Positions 1 to 9,200 of a stretch of DNA of 64,000 bases are shown here, in pieces. Numbering within the stretch: the first letter of the stretch is position 1; every line of letters begins with the position of its first letter. Both the position numbers and the translations under genes were made by a program. This stretch comes from Acidobacteriota bacterium. GTDB lineage: Bacteria > Acidobacteriota > Terriglobia > Terriglobales > Acidobacteriaceae. Under the pieces are notes generated by a model. It did not search any database. It worked only from the letters and a program-made list of their open reading frames with translations, and was not told where the DNA came from. The stretch lies in contig JAJYCQ010000001.1 in NCBI GenBank assembly GCA_021778315.1, positions 62,001 through 126,000 of the forward strand, in the 5' to 3' direction.

Positions 1-854
1 TTGGCACGCATCATGAAGCGGCCGCGGCCGGTTTTGTAGGCTCCCGCGATGTTGGCGCGGCCGTAGATGAAGCCTCCGGTGGGGAAGTCGGGACCCAGGA
101 CGTGCTCGAGGCAGAGATCTAAATCGGTCTTCGTCTCCTGCGGAGACTTCGACAGCAGCGCGATGGTGGCGTTGAGGGTTTCGGTGAGATTGTGGGGCGG
201 GATGTTGGTGGCCATGCCGACGGCGATGCCGGTTCCGCCGTTGACGATGAGGTTGGGGATGCGGGCGGGGAGGACAGAGGGCTCGGAGGTGGACTCGTCG
301 TAGTTGGGGACGAAGTCGACGGTGTCGTTGTCGATGTCGGCGAGCATCTCGGAGGCGATGCGGGTGAGGCGCGACTCGGTGTAACGCATGGCGGCGGGTG
401 GATCGCCGTCGACGGAGCCGAAGTTGCCCTGGCCGTCGATGAGGGGGTAGCGGAGGGAGAAGGGCTGGGCGAGGCGGACCATGGTGTCGTAGATGGCGGA
501 GTCGCCGTGGGGATGATAGTTGCCCATGACGTGGCCGACGACCTTGGCGGACTTGGTGTATTTCTTGTTGAACTGGAGGCCCATCTCCTGCATGCCATAG
601 AGGATGCGACGGTGGACGGGCTTGAGGCCGTCGCGGACGTCGGGGAGGGCTCGGCCGATGATGACCGACATGGAGTAGTCGAGATAGGAGCGACGCATCT
701 CCTCTTCGATATTGATGGAGAGCATGGAGAGGGCGCCGGGGCCGGTGGGGGCGGTGGGGCCGTTGCCTCCTCCGCCGGGGGGAGGATTGTTAGAGCTGGC
801 GTCCTGCGGGGAGGGAGGATTTTTGTCGTCGGGGAAGAGGGTTTCGTCGGCCAT
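1..854 (-). CDS. gyrA: DNA gyrase subunit A (N-terminal part, cut by window edge)
   Basis: Catalytic subunit of gyrase, the ATP-driven type II topoisomerase that introduces negative supercoils with GyrB in the cytoplasm. The first 284 codons are present and the rest lies beyond the left edge. Visible are the start of the winged-helix domain ([25 protein letters not shown]), the [19 protein letters not shown] block and the active-site tyrosine in AMRYTES (Tyr158). In the quinolone-determining stretch [12 protein letters not shown], Ser119 and Asp123 match E. coli Ser83 and Asp87, so the common resistance changes are absent. A Pro/Gly/Asn-rich leader of about 36 residues precedes the usual E. 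coli start point. The start is the ATG at 854; no stronger site lies upstream. Identification is secure; gyrB is not in view. Confidence 0.97.
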   Translation of the reverse strand, partial: MADETLFPDDKNPPSPQDASSNNPPPGGGGNGPTAPTGPGALSMLSINIEEEMRRSYLDYSMSVIIGRALPDVRDGLKPVHRRILYGMQEMGLQFNKKYTKSAKVVGHVMGNYHPHGDSAIYDTMVRLAQPFSLRYPLIDGQGNFGSVDGDPPAAMRYTESRLTRIASEMLADIDNDTVDFVPNYDESTSEPSVLPARIPNLIVNGGTGIAVGMATNIPPHNLTETLNATIALLSKSPQETKTDLDLCLEHVLGPDFPTGGFIYGRANIAGAYKTGRGRFMMRA

Positions 855-969
855 GTCTACCCTCCATTATAGCGGCTTGGAGGCGTGAAAAGTAGTGCGG
901 GGGGAGGGCTTTCGGAGGTGCGTTAATGCTGGGGATTTGGTGATTTTGGGGGGGGGAGGTGCTAGCTCC

Positions 970-983
970 TAGCTTCTAGCTGG
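970..983. repeat. Intergenic word TAGCTTCTAGCTGG
   Basis: The same 14-mer occurs in inverse orientation at 29970-29983, in the spacer between malic enzyme and the CsbD-like gene. It is preceded by CTAGCTCC, a further partial copy. It is probably one of a family of dispersed short repeats; the function is unknown. Confidence 0.6.
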
Positions 984-1019
984 GGCTCGGGCAGGGATGA
1001 AGGTGGGGGCTTTCCCGTT

Positions 1020-1194
1020 TCAGGGTTGAGGATGACGGCGAAAAACTTGCAACGGCAAGCGCAAGTGCAAAAGAAGAAGCAGATCCCTGCGGGATGACAG
1101 ACAGAAAAACAGAGACAAATGCAAGTGCGAATACAGTGGTCCTTCGCTTCGCTCGAGGATGACGGATGTTTGGTTTGGATGAGAGCGTGCAACG
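1020..1194. repeat. Degenerate repeat units ending in GGATGACRG
   Basis: Three related segments each end in a near-identical tail: GAGGATGACGGCG near 1027, GCGGGATGACAGAC near 1089 and GAGGATGACGGATG near 1155. The second and third are both preceded by a GCAAGTGC word. The second also contains the small dyad ATCCCTGCGGGAT. This looks like decayed copies of one dispersed intergenic element. I infer this from internal similarity only. Confidence 0.55.
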
Positions 1195-1246
1195 GTAAAA
1201 GCAAAAGCAAAAGCAGAAGCAGAAGCAACAGCAACAGCAAAAGCAG
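1195..1246 (+). repeat. Hexamer microsatellite GCAAAA/GCAGAA/GCAACA
   Basis: About eight and a half consecutive hexamers of the form GCARMA run head to tail. A unit length of six keeps any overlapping frame open, which explains the spurious low-complexity reading frames here. It ends about 130 bases before the nemA start and could vary in length between strains. Confidence 0.8.
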
Positions 1247-1378
1247 CTGGGCTGGATGGGGTGTGAGGAGGTGGAGGGGGCGGGTAAGGTAGGTTGATGG
1301 CGTGAAAGCGGAGGTGCCTCATGAAAGGAGGCGGCGCGGCCGTCTGCATCGTCGCGGAGGCTGGCGCATCTTAATGGC

Positions 1379-2506
1379 ATGACTGAAGAGAAGAATTTGT
1401 TTGCCCCCCTCCGTGTTGGAAGCCTTGAACTGTCTCACCGTGTTGTGATGGCTCCGCTGACGCGGCTGCGGTCGACCCAGCCGGGCGATGTTCAGAATGC
1501 AATGAATGCCCGGTATTACGGGCAGCGGGCGTCCAAGGGTGGGTTGCTGATTACCGAGGCGACGCAGATTTCGTTGCAGGGGAAGGGGTATCCGGCGGCT
1601 CCGGGGATTCATTCCGAGGAGCAGGTCGAGGGATGGAAGCTGACGACGGCGGCCGTGCATGCGAAGGGCGGGTTCGTGTTTCTGCAGCTGTGGCATGTGG
1701 GCAGGATGTCGCATAGCTCGCTGCATCCAGAGGCTGGGTTGCCGGTGGCTCCTTCGGCGATCGCTCCGGCGGATGGGTCGAAGGCGTTGACGGCGCATTT
1801 TCAGGAGGTGGAGTTTGAGACGCCCAGGGCGCTGGGGATCGAGGAGCTTCCGGGGATTGTGGCGGACTACCGGCGGGCGGCGGAGAATGCGAAGGCGGCC
1901 GGGTTCGATGGGGTGGAGGTTCACTCGGCCAATGGATATTTGCTGGACCAGTTCTTGGAGGATACGTCGAATCACCGGACGGATGCGTATGGCGGGTCGA
2001 TTGAGAACCGCGCGCGGCTGATGCTGGAGGTGGTGGATGCGGTGGTCGAGGTGTGGGGGAAGGATCGCGTGGGGGTGAGGCTGTCGCCGTTTGGGAAGTT
2101 TCTGGATATGGGGGATTCGAACCCGGTGGCGCTGTTTACCTATGTGCTGGAGAAGCTGTCGGAACGTGGGATCGCGTACGTGCATGTGGTGGAGCCCCGG
2201 GTGGGGAACGCCGGCGCGGATGCGGCGATCGATGGCAACGCGGTGGATACGGCGAAGACGTTCCGAGCGGCGTTCAAGGGTGTGTTTATTTCGGCGGGAG
2301 GGTATAGCGCGGAGACGGCGGAAGAGGCGATCGCTGCCGGCCGAGCGGATGCGATTGCGTTTGGGAGGCTGTTTATCTCGAACCCGGACCTGCCGAAGCG
2401 GCTGGAGAATAAGACTGCGCTGAATGCGTATGACCGGAGCACGTTTTATGGAGGCTCGGAGAAGGGGTACACGGATTATCCGGCGCTGGAGGGTGCGGCC
2501 GGGTAG
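1379..2506 (+). CDS. nemA: Old Yellow Enzyme-type alkene reductase (NemA-like)
   Basis: FMN-dependent ene-reductase that uses NAD(P)H to reduce activated C=C bonds, nitro compounds or N-ethylmaleimide-type electrophiles in the cytosol. The 375-residue length is typical of the class. The TIM barrel opens with LFAPLRVGSLELSHRVVMAPLTR. The substrate-binding pair is visible in VEVHSANGYLLDQFL (His182 and Asn185), followed by NHRTDAYGGSIENR. The FMN phosphate-binding end is IAFGRLFISNPDLPKRL. The ATG start sits directly before TEEKNLFAPL, which matches the family. It stands alone; the next gene downstream is a 36-residue membrane peptide. The natural substrate cannot be read from sequence. XenA- or OPR-type enzymes are alternatives, but the HxxN pair and length fit NemA best. 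Confidence 0.9.
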   Translation: MTEEKNLFAPLRVGSLELSHRVVMAPLTRLRSTQPGDVQNAMNARYYGQRASKGGLLITEATQISLQGKGYPAAPGIHSEEQVEGWKLTTAAVHAKGGFVFLQLWHVGRMSHSSLHPEAGLPVAPSAIAPADGSKALTAHFQEVEFETPRALGIEELPGIVADYRRAAENAKAAGFDGVEVHSANGYLLDQFLEDTSNHRTDAYGGSIENRARLMLEVVDAVVEVWGKDRVGVRLSPFGKFLDMGDSNPVALFTYVLEKLSERGIAYVHVVEPRVGNAGADAAIDGNAVDTAKTFRAAFKGVFISAGGYSAETAEEAIAAGRADAIAFGRLFISNPDLPKRLENKTALNAYDRSTFYGGSEKGYTDYPALEGAAG

Positions 2507-2579
2507 GGCTGGATTGAGCGCGGGGAGGGTTCTCGGGTAGGATTTGAAGGTGATGGATGTGGTGAAGGAGGAAGGTGCG

Positions 2580-2690
2580 ATGAGTTCTAAGAAGCATGAG
2601 ATGTGGCTGGATCGTTGGTGGCCGGTGCTGTTGATTGGGTTTGGATTGATCTTCATCTCGGCGCTGGCGTTCTTCAAGCCGAGCTATTAG
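2580..2690 (+). CDS. Single-span mini membrane protein, 36 residues
   Basis: The product begins MSSKKHEMWLDRWWPVLL, continues as one hydrophobic helix (about residues 14-31) and ends in FFKPSY. GGAGG at 2568-2572 lies at a good distance from the ATG at 2580. An in-frame ATG at 2553 is possible but has a worse site. The N-terminus is charged and the tail very short, so an N-in single-pass topology is likely. No family was recognised. Directly after the stop codon the last 21 bases are repeated with three changes. The ribosome-binding site plus the Trp-rich interface and hydrophobic pattern make it believable despite its size. Confidence 0.6.
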   Translation: MSSKKHEMWLDRWWPVLLIGFGLIFISALAFFKPSY

Positions 2691-2710
2691 TTCTTTAAGC
2701 CGAGTTTTTA
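2669..2710 (+). repeat. 21-bp tandem duplication of a gene tail
   Basis: Bases 2669-2689 and 2690-2710 are two copies differing at three positions. In frame they read FFKPSY-stop and then FFKPSF-stop, so the end of the mini-protein gene, with its stop region, has been duplicated once. Confidence 0.8.
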
Positions 2711-2907
2711 ATTGAGAGCAGAAGTATGCAGGAGAGGGCGCGGCGCGAGCTGCGCCTTTATTTCGTGGGGGCAGGGGAGCGCGGGGGTGGGAGACGCTGG
2801 GGTTGTGGCTCCGCTGGGGTTGGGGGATTGCACAGGCGACGGCATCACGATGGATCGCACTCTGTAGGACAATGAAGGCACAGGAACAGCACGCATAGGG
2901 TGGGCAG

Positions 2908-3078
2908 GTGTATCTGCTGGTGGCGGAGGGTGCACCATTTTGGGCGTGGCGGCTGGTCAAAGTGAATGGATATGACACAGTGGCTGCGATTTTCCGGAGA
3001 TTTGCCGAAGAGTACTCAAAGACACTCACGATGAAGAGCGTGCTGCTCGAGAGTGGTGCGGTTGAGGTAACGAAATGA
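2908..3078 (+). CDS. Possible small protein translationally coupled to the GGDEF gene
   Basis: A 56-codon frame starts with GTG and ends at a TGA that overlaps the ATG of the diguanylate cyclase gene (ATGA). The product looks protein-like: VYLLVAEGAPFWAWRLVKVN, then a charged helix AAIFRRFAEEYSKTL and the ending LLESGAVEVTK. An ATG 36 bases upstream (2872) is in the same frame but is followed by an in-frame TAG after eight codons, so either GTG is the start or the 5' end is broken. Third-position GC, counted by hand, is about 60%, lower than in the neighbours. No family was recognised. The overlap would make it a natural partner or regulator of the cyclase. Confidence 0.4.
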   Translation: MYLLVAEGAPFWAWRLVKVNGYDTVAAIFRRFAEEYSKTLTMKSVLLESGAVEVTK

Positions 3079-4751
3079 ACGGGCCGTTAGCGGATGTCGT
3101 GCGGTTTGGATTGCTGGTGCTATTTTTGTGGGCGCAGCAGCGTATCCGTCCGCAGCGTTATCTTCGGTATTGGCTGGCCGGATGGATCTCTATTTTCGCC
3201 AGTTATCTGGTGTGGGGCTGGGGAGGGCTGACACCGCTGGGGCTGGAAATGCAGAATGCCCTGGGCTTCAACTTCATGCTGGTGGGAGTACTGGCTTTCC
3301 TGCTCGCGATGCTGCCGTCGTGGCGACGATCGCGAAAGATGATGTTCGTTGGGCTCGCGATCGGCGTGGTGAGCGTGCTGATCATCGACGCCCTGGCGTT
3401 TGTCGCGGTGCCGAAGTGGCTGCTGGTGGTGATGATTCTGGCGTGGCAGGGCGATGGGGTGTATCTGGCGTCCAGACTGCTGAAGGGCAAGCTGGAGAGG
3501 ACATGGAAGATCATCCTCGCGATCTGCATGGTGTACGGCTTTGGGATGGTGCTATATGTGACGATGAGCCCGGCGAAGAATCTGGATAGCTGGGCTGCAG
3601 CGGAGGTGCTGCTGTGTACCGCGGCGCTGAATTGGGAGTGGGGAGAGAGGCGAAGCGTTGCGCGATGGGTAGGGACCGTTGGTCTGGTGACGTGGGCGGC
3701 CTTCTACTTCGCGGACATCGCGCTGATGCATCCGACGCCGGCGCGGAGGCTGCTGGATGAGTTCTGGAGCTTTCCGAAGTATGCGGTCGCGGCGACGATG
3801 ATCCTGAAGATCTTTGAAGATGCGACGGCCGAGCAGACGCGGATGGCAGAGAAGTTCCGCGAACTCTATGACGATTTCCGGCTGATCTATGACACGCATC
3901 CTCATCCGATGTGGATCTGCGATGAGGCGTCCCACAGGTTTCTGACGGCAAATGAGGCGACGCACAGGGTGTATGGCTATTCGATGGGGGAACTGAAGGG
4001 GATGCGGCTGGCGGAGTTGGAGGCGCCGAGGGATGCCGGAAGGGAGAGCGCGGAGAGCGTGGAGGAGAGGGCGTCGGGCGGGACTCGGATACAGCATATG
4101 CACAAGGATGGCCGGGTGGTGTGGGTGAACGTGGTAGAGCGGCAGATTATGTACCTGGGGAGAGAGGCGAGGTTCGTGATCTCGCACGATATTACGGAGC
4201 AGATGAGGCAGGACCAGGAGCTTGAGCACCGGGCGCACCATGATGTGCTGACCGGGTTGCCGAACCGGCAGTTGCTGGCGGACCGGCTGGACCAGTGCCT
4301 GATCGCCAGCGAGCGTGAGCAGCGGAGGGCGGCGATCCTGACGATCGATATCGACCACTTCAAGATGATTAACGACACGTATGGACACCTGGTGGGGGAT
4401 GAGTGTCTGCAGCAGGTGGCGGAACGGCTGAAGAGCAAGATCCGGAAGGTGGACACGATTGCGAGGACGGGCGGCGAGGAGTTTATGGCAGTGGTGAGCG
4501 GGCTGAACAACGTGCTGGATTCGGAGAAGGTGGCGGCCAGCCTGCTGCGGGTGTTTGAGGCTCCACTGGAGTTGACGATTGGGCAGATTGGGGTGACGGT
4601 GAGTATCGGGGTGGCGGTGTATCCGGATGATGCGGAGGATGCTGAGACGCTGCGGCGGCTGTCGGATGAGGCGCTGTACCGGGCGAAGCGCGGGGGGAGG
4701 AATCGCGCGGAGTATGCGTATGAGATGCAAGCGCGCCACTACGCCATCTAG
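3075..4751 (+). CDS. Membrane diguanylate cyclase with PAS sensor (GGDEF)
   Basis: Makes the second messenger cyclic di-GMP from two GTP at the membrane. The 558 residues comprise six to seven hydrophobic helices (about 5-230), a short linker helix, a PAS domain (about 270-375, HPHPMWICDEASHRFLTANEA through VISHDITEQMRQ), and a C-terminal GGDEF domain (about 385-550, HDVLTGLPNRQLLADRL). The signature is GGEEF at 466-470, an active variant. The inhibitory I-site RKVD (457-460) stands exactly five residues before it, so product feedback is expected. No EAL domain is present. The start ATG overlaps the stop of a possible 56-residue upstream frame. The ligand sensed by the membrane and PAS part is unknown. 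Confidence 0.92.
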   Translation: MNGPLADVVRFGLLVLFLWAQQRIRPQRYLRYWLAGWISIFASYLVWGWGGLTPLGLEMQNALGFNFMLVGVLAFLLAMLPSWRRSRKMMFVGLAIGVVSVLIIDALAFVAVPKWLLVVMILAWQGDGVYLASRLLKGKLERTWKIILAICMVYGFGMVLYVTMSPAKNLDSWAAAEVLLCTAALNWEWGERRSVARWVGTVGLVTWAAFYFADIALMHPTPARRLLDEFWSFPKYAVAATMILKIFEDATAEQTRMAEKFRELYDDFRLIYDTHPHPMWICDEASHRFLTANEATHRVYGYSMGELKGMRLAELEAPRDAGRESAESVEERASGGTRIQHMHKDGRVVWVNVVERQIMYLGREARFVISHDITEQMRQDQELEHRAHHDVLTGLPNRQLLADRLDQCLIASEREQRRAAILTIDIDHFKMINDTYGHLVGDECLQQVAERLKSKIRKVDTIARTGGEEFMAVVSGLNNVLDSEKVAASLLRVFEAPLELTIGQIGVTVSIGVAVYPDDAEDAETLRRLSDEALYRAKRGGRNRAEYAYEMQARHYAI

Positions 4752-4762
4752 GTCCTGGGGGT

Positions 4763-4828
4763 CCTGCGCGCACGGCGGGAGGCTTCGCGTGGTGCTGCGC
4801 GCACGGCGGTCCTGCGCGGACGGCGAGG
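4763..4828. repeat. Short direct repeats CTGCGCGCACGGCGG
   Basis: Two copies of CTGCGCGCACGGCGG (from 4764 and 4795) and a third degenerate copy (from 4812) lie just after the GGDEF stop codon, interleaved with GGCTTCGCGTG-like words. Spacing is irregular, so this is not a CRISPR array. No gene is seen between 4752 and 5008. Confidence 0.7.
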
Positions 4829-5008
4829 GGCTTCGCTTGCGTGCGGCTGGAGGGGATGGGTGCGGCGGAGGGGCGTGGGTGAGGACGAGGGTATCTGAGA
4901 GGGAACCCCCCTGGGTGCGAATTTAGCCTTTTATTGTTGCAGCGGTTATTGTGCATTTGCTTGCGATAGGCATGCTTGAGGCAGGTTTGGAGAACTGCGG
5001 AGGAAGCC

Positions 5009-6202
5009 ATGCAGATGCACTCGCGGAGTTTGAACAGCAGGATCACGAGCAATTGGAAGCAGCCAATGGCGACGCACGAGTTTACGACGGGCGTGTCGCT
5101 GCATAGCCATACGAGCGTGTCGGAAGAGACGTTGGGGTTTATCCACGCGATGTTTGTGGTGATGCCGGGATTGAAGCGGGTGTTTGACTACTATGCGGCG
5201 TGCAGTGCGCGGCATGGTGTGGTGTTGGACTTTGAGCGAGCGAACTGGCGGCCTCCTCTGCAGCCGAAGATGGCGTATGACCTGGAGGCGAGGCAGATTC
5301 AGCGGCTGGGACTGAACTCTCTGGTGTCGATTACGGACCATGACACGATTGAGGCGGCGATGCTGCTGCGGACGATTCCGTCGTCGCGCCATATTCCGGT
5401 GAGCGTGGAGTGGTCGGCTCCGTATGGGCAGACGATCTTTCACCTGGGGATTCATAACATTCCGAGCGGCGTGGGGGCGGAGTGGATGCGGAGGATGGCG
5501 GCGTTCACGGCGGAGTCGGCGAAGACGTCGGTGGAGAGCGACCGGAAGCTGCTGGCGATGCTGCGGGAGTTGCATGAGAGCCCGCAGGTGCTGATTGTGT
5601 TCAATCATCCGCTGTGGGATCTGCATAAGGTGGGGGCGGCGCATTTGACGGAGGTGCGGAGGTTTTTGAAGGAGGCTGGGCGATGCGTGCACGCGGTGGA
5701 GTTGAATGGGCTGCGGCATGTGAAGGAGAATCGCGAGACGGCGCGGCTGGCGAAGGAGACGGAGCACCTGGTGATCTCGGGCGGCGACAGGCATGGGCTG
5801 GAGCCGAATGCGAATATCAATCTGACGTCGGCGGTGAGCTTTACGGAGTTTGTGGAGGAGGTTCGCGTGGACCGCGTGAGCCATGTGCACTTTATGGATC
5901 AGTACCAGGGGCGGTGGGAGCAGAGGATTCTTCGCTCGACGCTGAATGCGGTGACGGACTTTCCGGAGTTTATGCCTGGATGGCAGCGGTGGGATGAGCG
6001 GACGTTTCATCCGGACAAAGAGGGCGTGATGCGGCCGCTGGCGGAGCTGTGGCCAGAGGGACGGGTTCCTCTGGTGATGCAGGGGATCGTGAAGCTGGTG
6101 AGGCTGGGTGGGGTGCGAGGACTGTCGGCTCCACTGAGCTTGGCGTTCCCGGGAGTGAACCGCGTGGAGCGCGGGATGGGCGTTGGGATGGAGTGGGTGT
6201 AG
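5009..6202 (+). CDS. PHP-domain metal-dependent phosphoesterase
   Basis: PHP domains are TIM-barrel phosphoesterases that bind three metal ions through His and Asp ligands. Seen here are the first motif SLHSHTS (His32, His34), the second SITDHDTIEAA (Asp110-His111-Asp112), a later VFNHPLWDLHKVG and a closing SGGDRHGLEPN, which together supply the usual ligand set. The protein is 397 residues, longer than the minimal 3',5'-nucleoside bisphosphate phosphatase type. No polymerase or histidinol phosphatase extension is visible, so the substrate is unknown. The frame stays open upstream to a TTG at 4976. The ATG at 5009 is preferred because GGAGGAAG lies just ahead of it. It is a solitary gene, convergent with the FG-GAP protein downstream. 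Confidence 0.8.
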   Translation: MQMHSRSLNSRITSNWKQPMATHEFTTGVSLHSHTSVSEETLGFIHAMFVVMPGLKRVFDYYAACSARHGVVLDFERANWRPPLQPKMAYDLEARQIQRLGLNSLVSITDHDTIEAAMLLRTIPSSRHIPVSVEWSAPYGQTIFHLGIHNIPSGVGAEWMRRMAAFTAESAKTSVESDRKLLAMLRELHESPQVLIVFNHPLWDLHKVGAAHLTEVRRFLKEAGRCVHAVELNGLRHVKENRETARLAKETEHLVISGGDRHGLEPNANINLTSAVSFTEFVEEVRVDRVSHVHFMDQYQGRWEQRILRSTLNAVTDFPEFMPGWQRWDERTFHPDKEGVMRPLAELWPEGRVPLVMQGIVKLVRLGGVRGLSAPLSLAFPGVNRVERGMGVGMEWV

Positions 6203-6210
6203 GGCAGAGG

Positions 6211-6242
6211 CAGGGATTAGGGGACAGGGATTAGGGATTAGG
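6211..6242. repeat. Tandem micro-repeat CAGGGATTAGG at a convergent junction
   Basis: CAGGGATTAGG occurs at 6211-6221 and 6225-6235, followed by GGGATTAGG at 6234-6242. The words fill the spacer between the ends of the PHP gene and the FG-GAP gene. No hairpin with a T-run is seen here. Confidence 0.75.
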
Positions 6243-6295
6243 AGGGCGGGGCGCGGTGGTGATGCGCTCCGTTTTCGCGTGGGTGGGGAGGTGCT

Positions 6296-9200
6296 TTAGG
6301 GGGTAATGATGAGTTTGATGATGAGGGTGTGGGTGGTGGGGGTGGAGCTGCCTTGATTGGTGCCGGTCGCGGTGAAGTGGAGGGGGAAGGTTCCGGGGTG
6401 GATGGCGATGAAGTGGTCGGGGCCGCAGGCGGTGGTGGAGCCGGCGAGGATCGCGAGCAGGGTTAGGGTGAGGAGGGCGCGGAGGGTGGTGCGGCGCTTG
6501 CGCGATAGGCCGAGGAGCGAGAGGAGGGTTAGCGGAAAGAGTGAGGCGAGGACGACTCGGGTGGAGTGGGTGGTGGGGTGGGTGCTGGCGGTGTATGTGG
6601 GGGTGAGGGTGTAGGTGATGGGCGCGGAGAGGCCGGGGGTGAGGGCTACGGTCGGCTGCTGGAGCGTGCAGGTGTAGTTGGGGGGATAGGGTGTGTTGCA
6701 GGTGATCGAGACGCTGCCGGTGAAGCCGTTGAGCGAGGTGAGAGTGAGGGTGCCGGTGGCGGGCTGCGTGACGTGGAAGGTGATGTCGGGGCCGGTGAGG
6801 GAGAAGTCTGGAGCGGCTGCTGCCGCGGTGATGACCTGGGTGAGAGATGCTTGGGCACTGAGTGCGCTGTGGGGTGCGAACCAGGTGGCGGTGACGGGAT
6901 AGGAGCCGGGGGTGAGGGTGCTGATGGTGGTGGTGGAGGTTCCGGCGGAGTTGGGGGTGGTGGTGATGCTCTGGCCGTTGAGGGCGAAGACGATGGTGCC
7001 GCCAGAGCCTGCGGGGACTTGCGCGGTGAAGGTGATGGGAGTGAGCGCGGGTGCGGGATTGAGGCTGGAGGTGAGGGTGATGGCGGGGGTGATGACGGGT
7101 GCGGTGACGTTGATGGTGCAGGAGGCGGAGCTGGCAGAGAAGGAGCCGGTGGGGACGTAGGTGGCGAGGAGGGTGTGGGTTCCGGCGAGTTGTCCGGTGT
7201 AGGTGAGCGAGGCGTCGCCGTTGGTGAGGGCGGGCTGGCCGAGGGAGGCGGTGTTGTCGGTGAAGTGGATGGAGCCGGTGGGCGTGCCGCTGGTGGCGGT
7301 GACGGCGGCTGAGAGGAGAGAGGTACCGCCAATGGGGATGGTGGAGGGCGTGCAGGTGAGTGTGGTGGTGGTGGCGATGCTGACGGCGCTGCTCTGGTTC
7401 AAGAGCACGGTGACGGAGCTGGCGATGACGTTGAAGTCGCCGTTGCCGAAGATGAGGTCGGGGAGGCCGTCGCGGTTGACGTCGGTGATGGCGAGGCTGG
7501 AGAGGCCGGTGCCGGCGGTGTAGTTGACTTCGGGGCCGAAGGTGCGGCCGGGCTGCGAGGTGAGGACTCCGACGGCGTAGCCACCTCCGTTGGAGCCGCT
7601 GGTTTTGACGACGATGTCGGCGAGGCCGTCGTTGTTGAGGTCGGCGGCGGCGATGTTGGTGAAGTTGTGGTTGAAGGTGGCGGCGAGCACGGGGGCAGAG
7701 AAGGTGCTGTTGCCATTGCCATAGAAGATCCAGGCGGCGGTAGAGAGCGGGTGGTTTCCGGGCGCGGTGGGGGTCCCGTAGTAGTCGGCGAGGACGGCGA
7801 AGTCCTGATTGCCGTCGCCGTCGAAGTCGCCGGTGGTGACGGAGAGAGTTTCCACGCTGGTGACGCCGGAGATGGAGGGAATGGGGAGAGGGGTGCTGGT
7901 GGTGTCGAAGGTGCCGTCGCCGTGGCCGTTGACGACGTAGGCGTTGGTGAGGCTTCCGTAGGCTGCGTCGAGCTTGCCGTCGTGGTTGAAGTCGGCGAGC
8001 GCGGGGAAGGTGACGTAATCGAAGGTGCCCTGCAGGAGATCCGAGGGGACGGTGGTGGATACGGTTCGAAAGCTTCCGTCGCCGTTGGATAAGGAGAAGT
8101 AAATCTGGGCGCTTGGAGCGCTGAGGCCGAGGGTGGTGTTGCTGCTGAGGATGTCGCTGCGGCCGTCGTGGTTGATGTCAAAGACAGCGTCGTCTGCCAG
8201 TTGGGGGAACATGGGGACGACGGTGGAAGTATTGGGTACAACTCGAGGAGCGTCGAAGGTTCCGTCGCCGTGGCCGAAGAGGATGTAGGGGTCGTTCTGA
8301 TAGATGCTGGAGGAGCCGATGGCCAGGATGTCGAGTTTGCCGTCGCCGTTGAAGTCGCCATGGAGAATGTGAGCGTTGGTGGGCGAGAGCGGGGCGCTGA
8401 AGTTGATGGCGCCATTGTTGTTGGAGAGCGCGGTGGGAGCGCTGAAGGTTCCGTCGCCTTTGCCAAGGCTGAGCTTGATGGCGGTGTCGCCGGTGGCGGC
8501 GATGTCGGGGATGCCGTCGCCGTTGAAGTCGGCGACGGTGGGGTAGCCGATGACTTCGGTGACCTCGGGAGCGAAGGCGGAGGTGAAGCTTCCGTCTTTT
8601 CTGCCGTAGGAGATGTAGAGGCCGTTGGGGCCGGCGGCGACGATGTCGGGGATGGCATCGCCATTCATGTCGATGATCTGTGATTCGTAGAGTGAGACGA
8701 GGCCGCTGCCGTAGCCGACTTCGGCGGCGGCATAGTGAAGCGGCACGGTGAAGGTGAGGCCGGGGCCTCCCAGGAGGACGGCAAGACCGTCGCCGGAAGA
8801 AGCGAGGACGTCGGGGATGCCGTCGCCATTGAGGTCGGCGACGGCGACGGGGTAATCGAAGGTGCCGAAGCCATCGAGCGCGGTGTCCTTGGTGCCGAAG
8901 GTTTTCTGGGCGATGGGCGTGGTGTTGAAGGAGCCATCGGGATTGCCGTGGAGGATGATGAGATCGGTGTTTCCAGAGGTGTCGCCGTTGGAGGTTTCAG
9001 CATATCCGCAGACGGCGTCGAGATGACCATCGCGGTCCATGTCATGAAAGGTGCAGAGGGCGATGTTGTAGGGCTTCGCCGAGTAGTTCATCAAGGGGCC
9101 GAAGCTGCCGTCGCCGTTTCCGAGTTCCACTTCCGGACCGTTTGGCCAGAGGATGTCGGGCTTGCCGTCTCCATTGATGTCGGCGATGGTGGGGGCCGGA

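Larger units (their letters stand above)
855..1378. other. Non-coding spacer upstream of gyrA and nemA, rich in short repeats
   Basis: No convincing gene lies in these 524 bases, although several repeat-driven reading frames stay open. The spacer separates two divergent genes and must hold both promoters. It contains a TAGCTTCTAGCTGG word at 970-983, three degenerate units ending in GGATGACRG, and a GCAAAA-type hexamer array. Confidence 0.7.

Noticed and set aside
962..1380. Three overlapping minus-strand frames with Leu, Cys-Phe or Ala-Phe runs
   Set aside because: They are translations of the hexamer microsatellite and neighbouring repeats; a six-base unit keeps frames open without coding.
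1319..2677. Open frame of about 450 codons opposite nemA
   Set aside because: Arg/Pro/His-rich shadow of a clear Old Yellow Enzyme gene.
4763..4828. Possible CRISPR-like repeats
   Set aside because: Only about 2.5 copies, irregular spacing, no cas genes, and the words resemble other post-gene repeats in the window.
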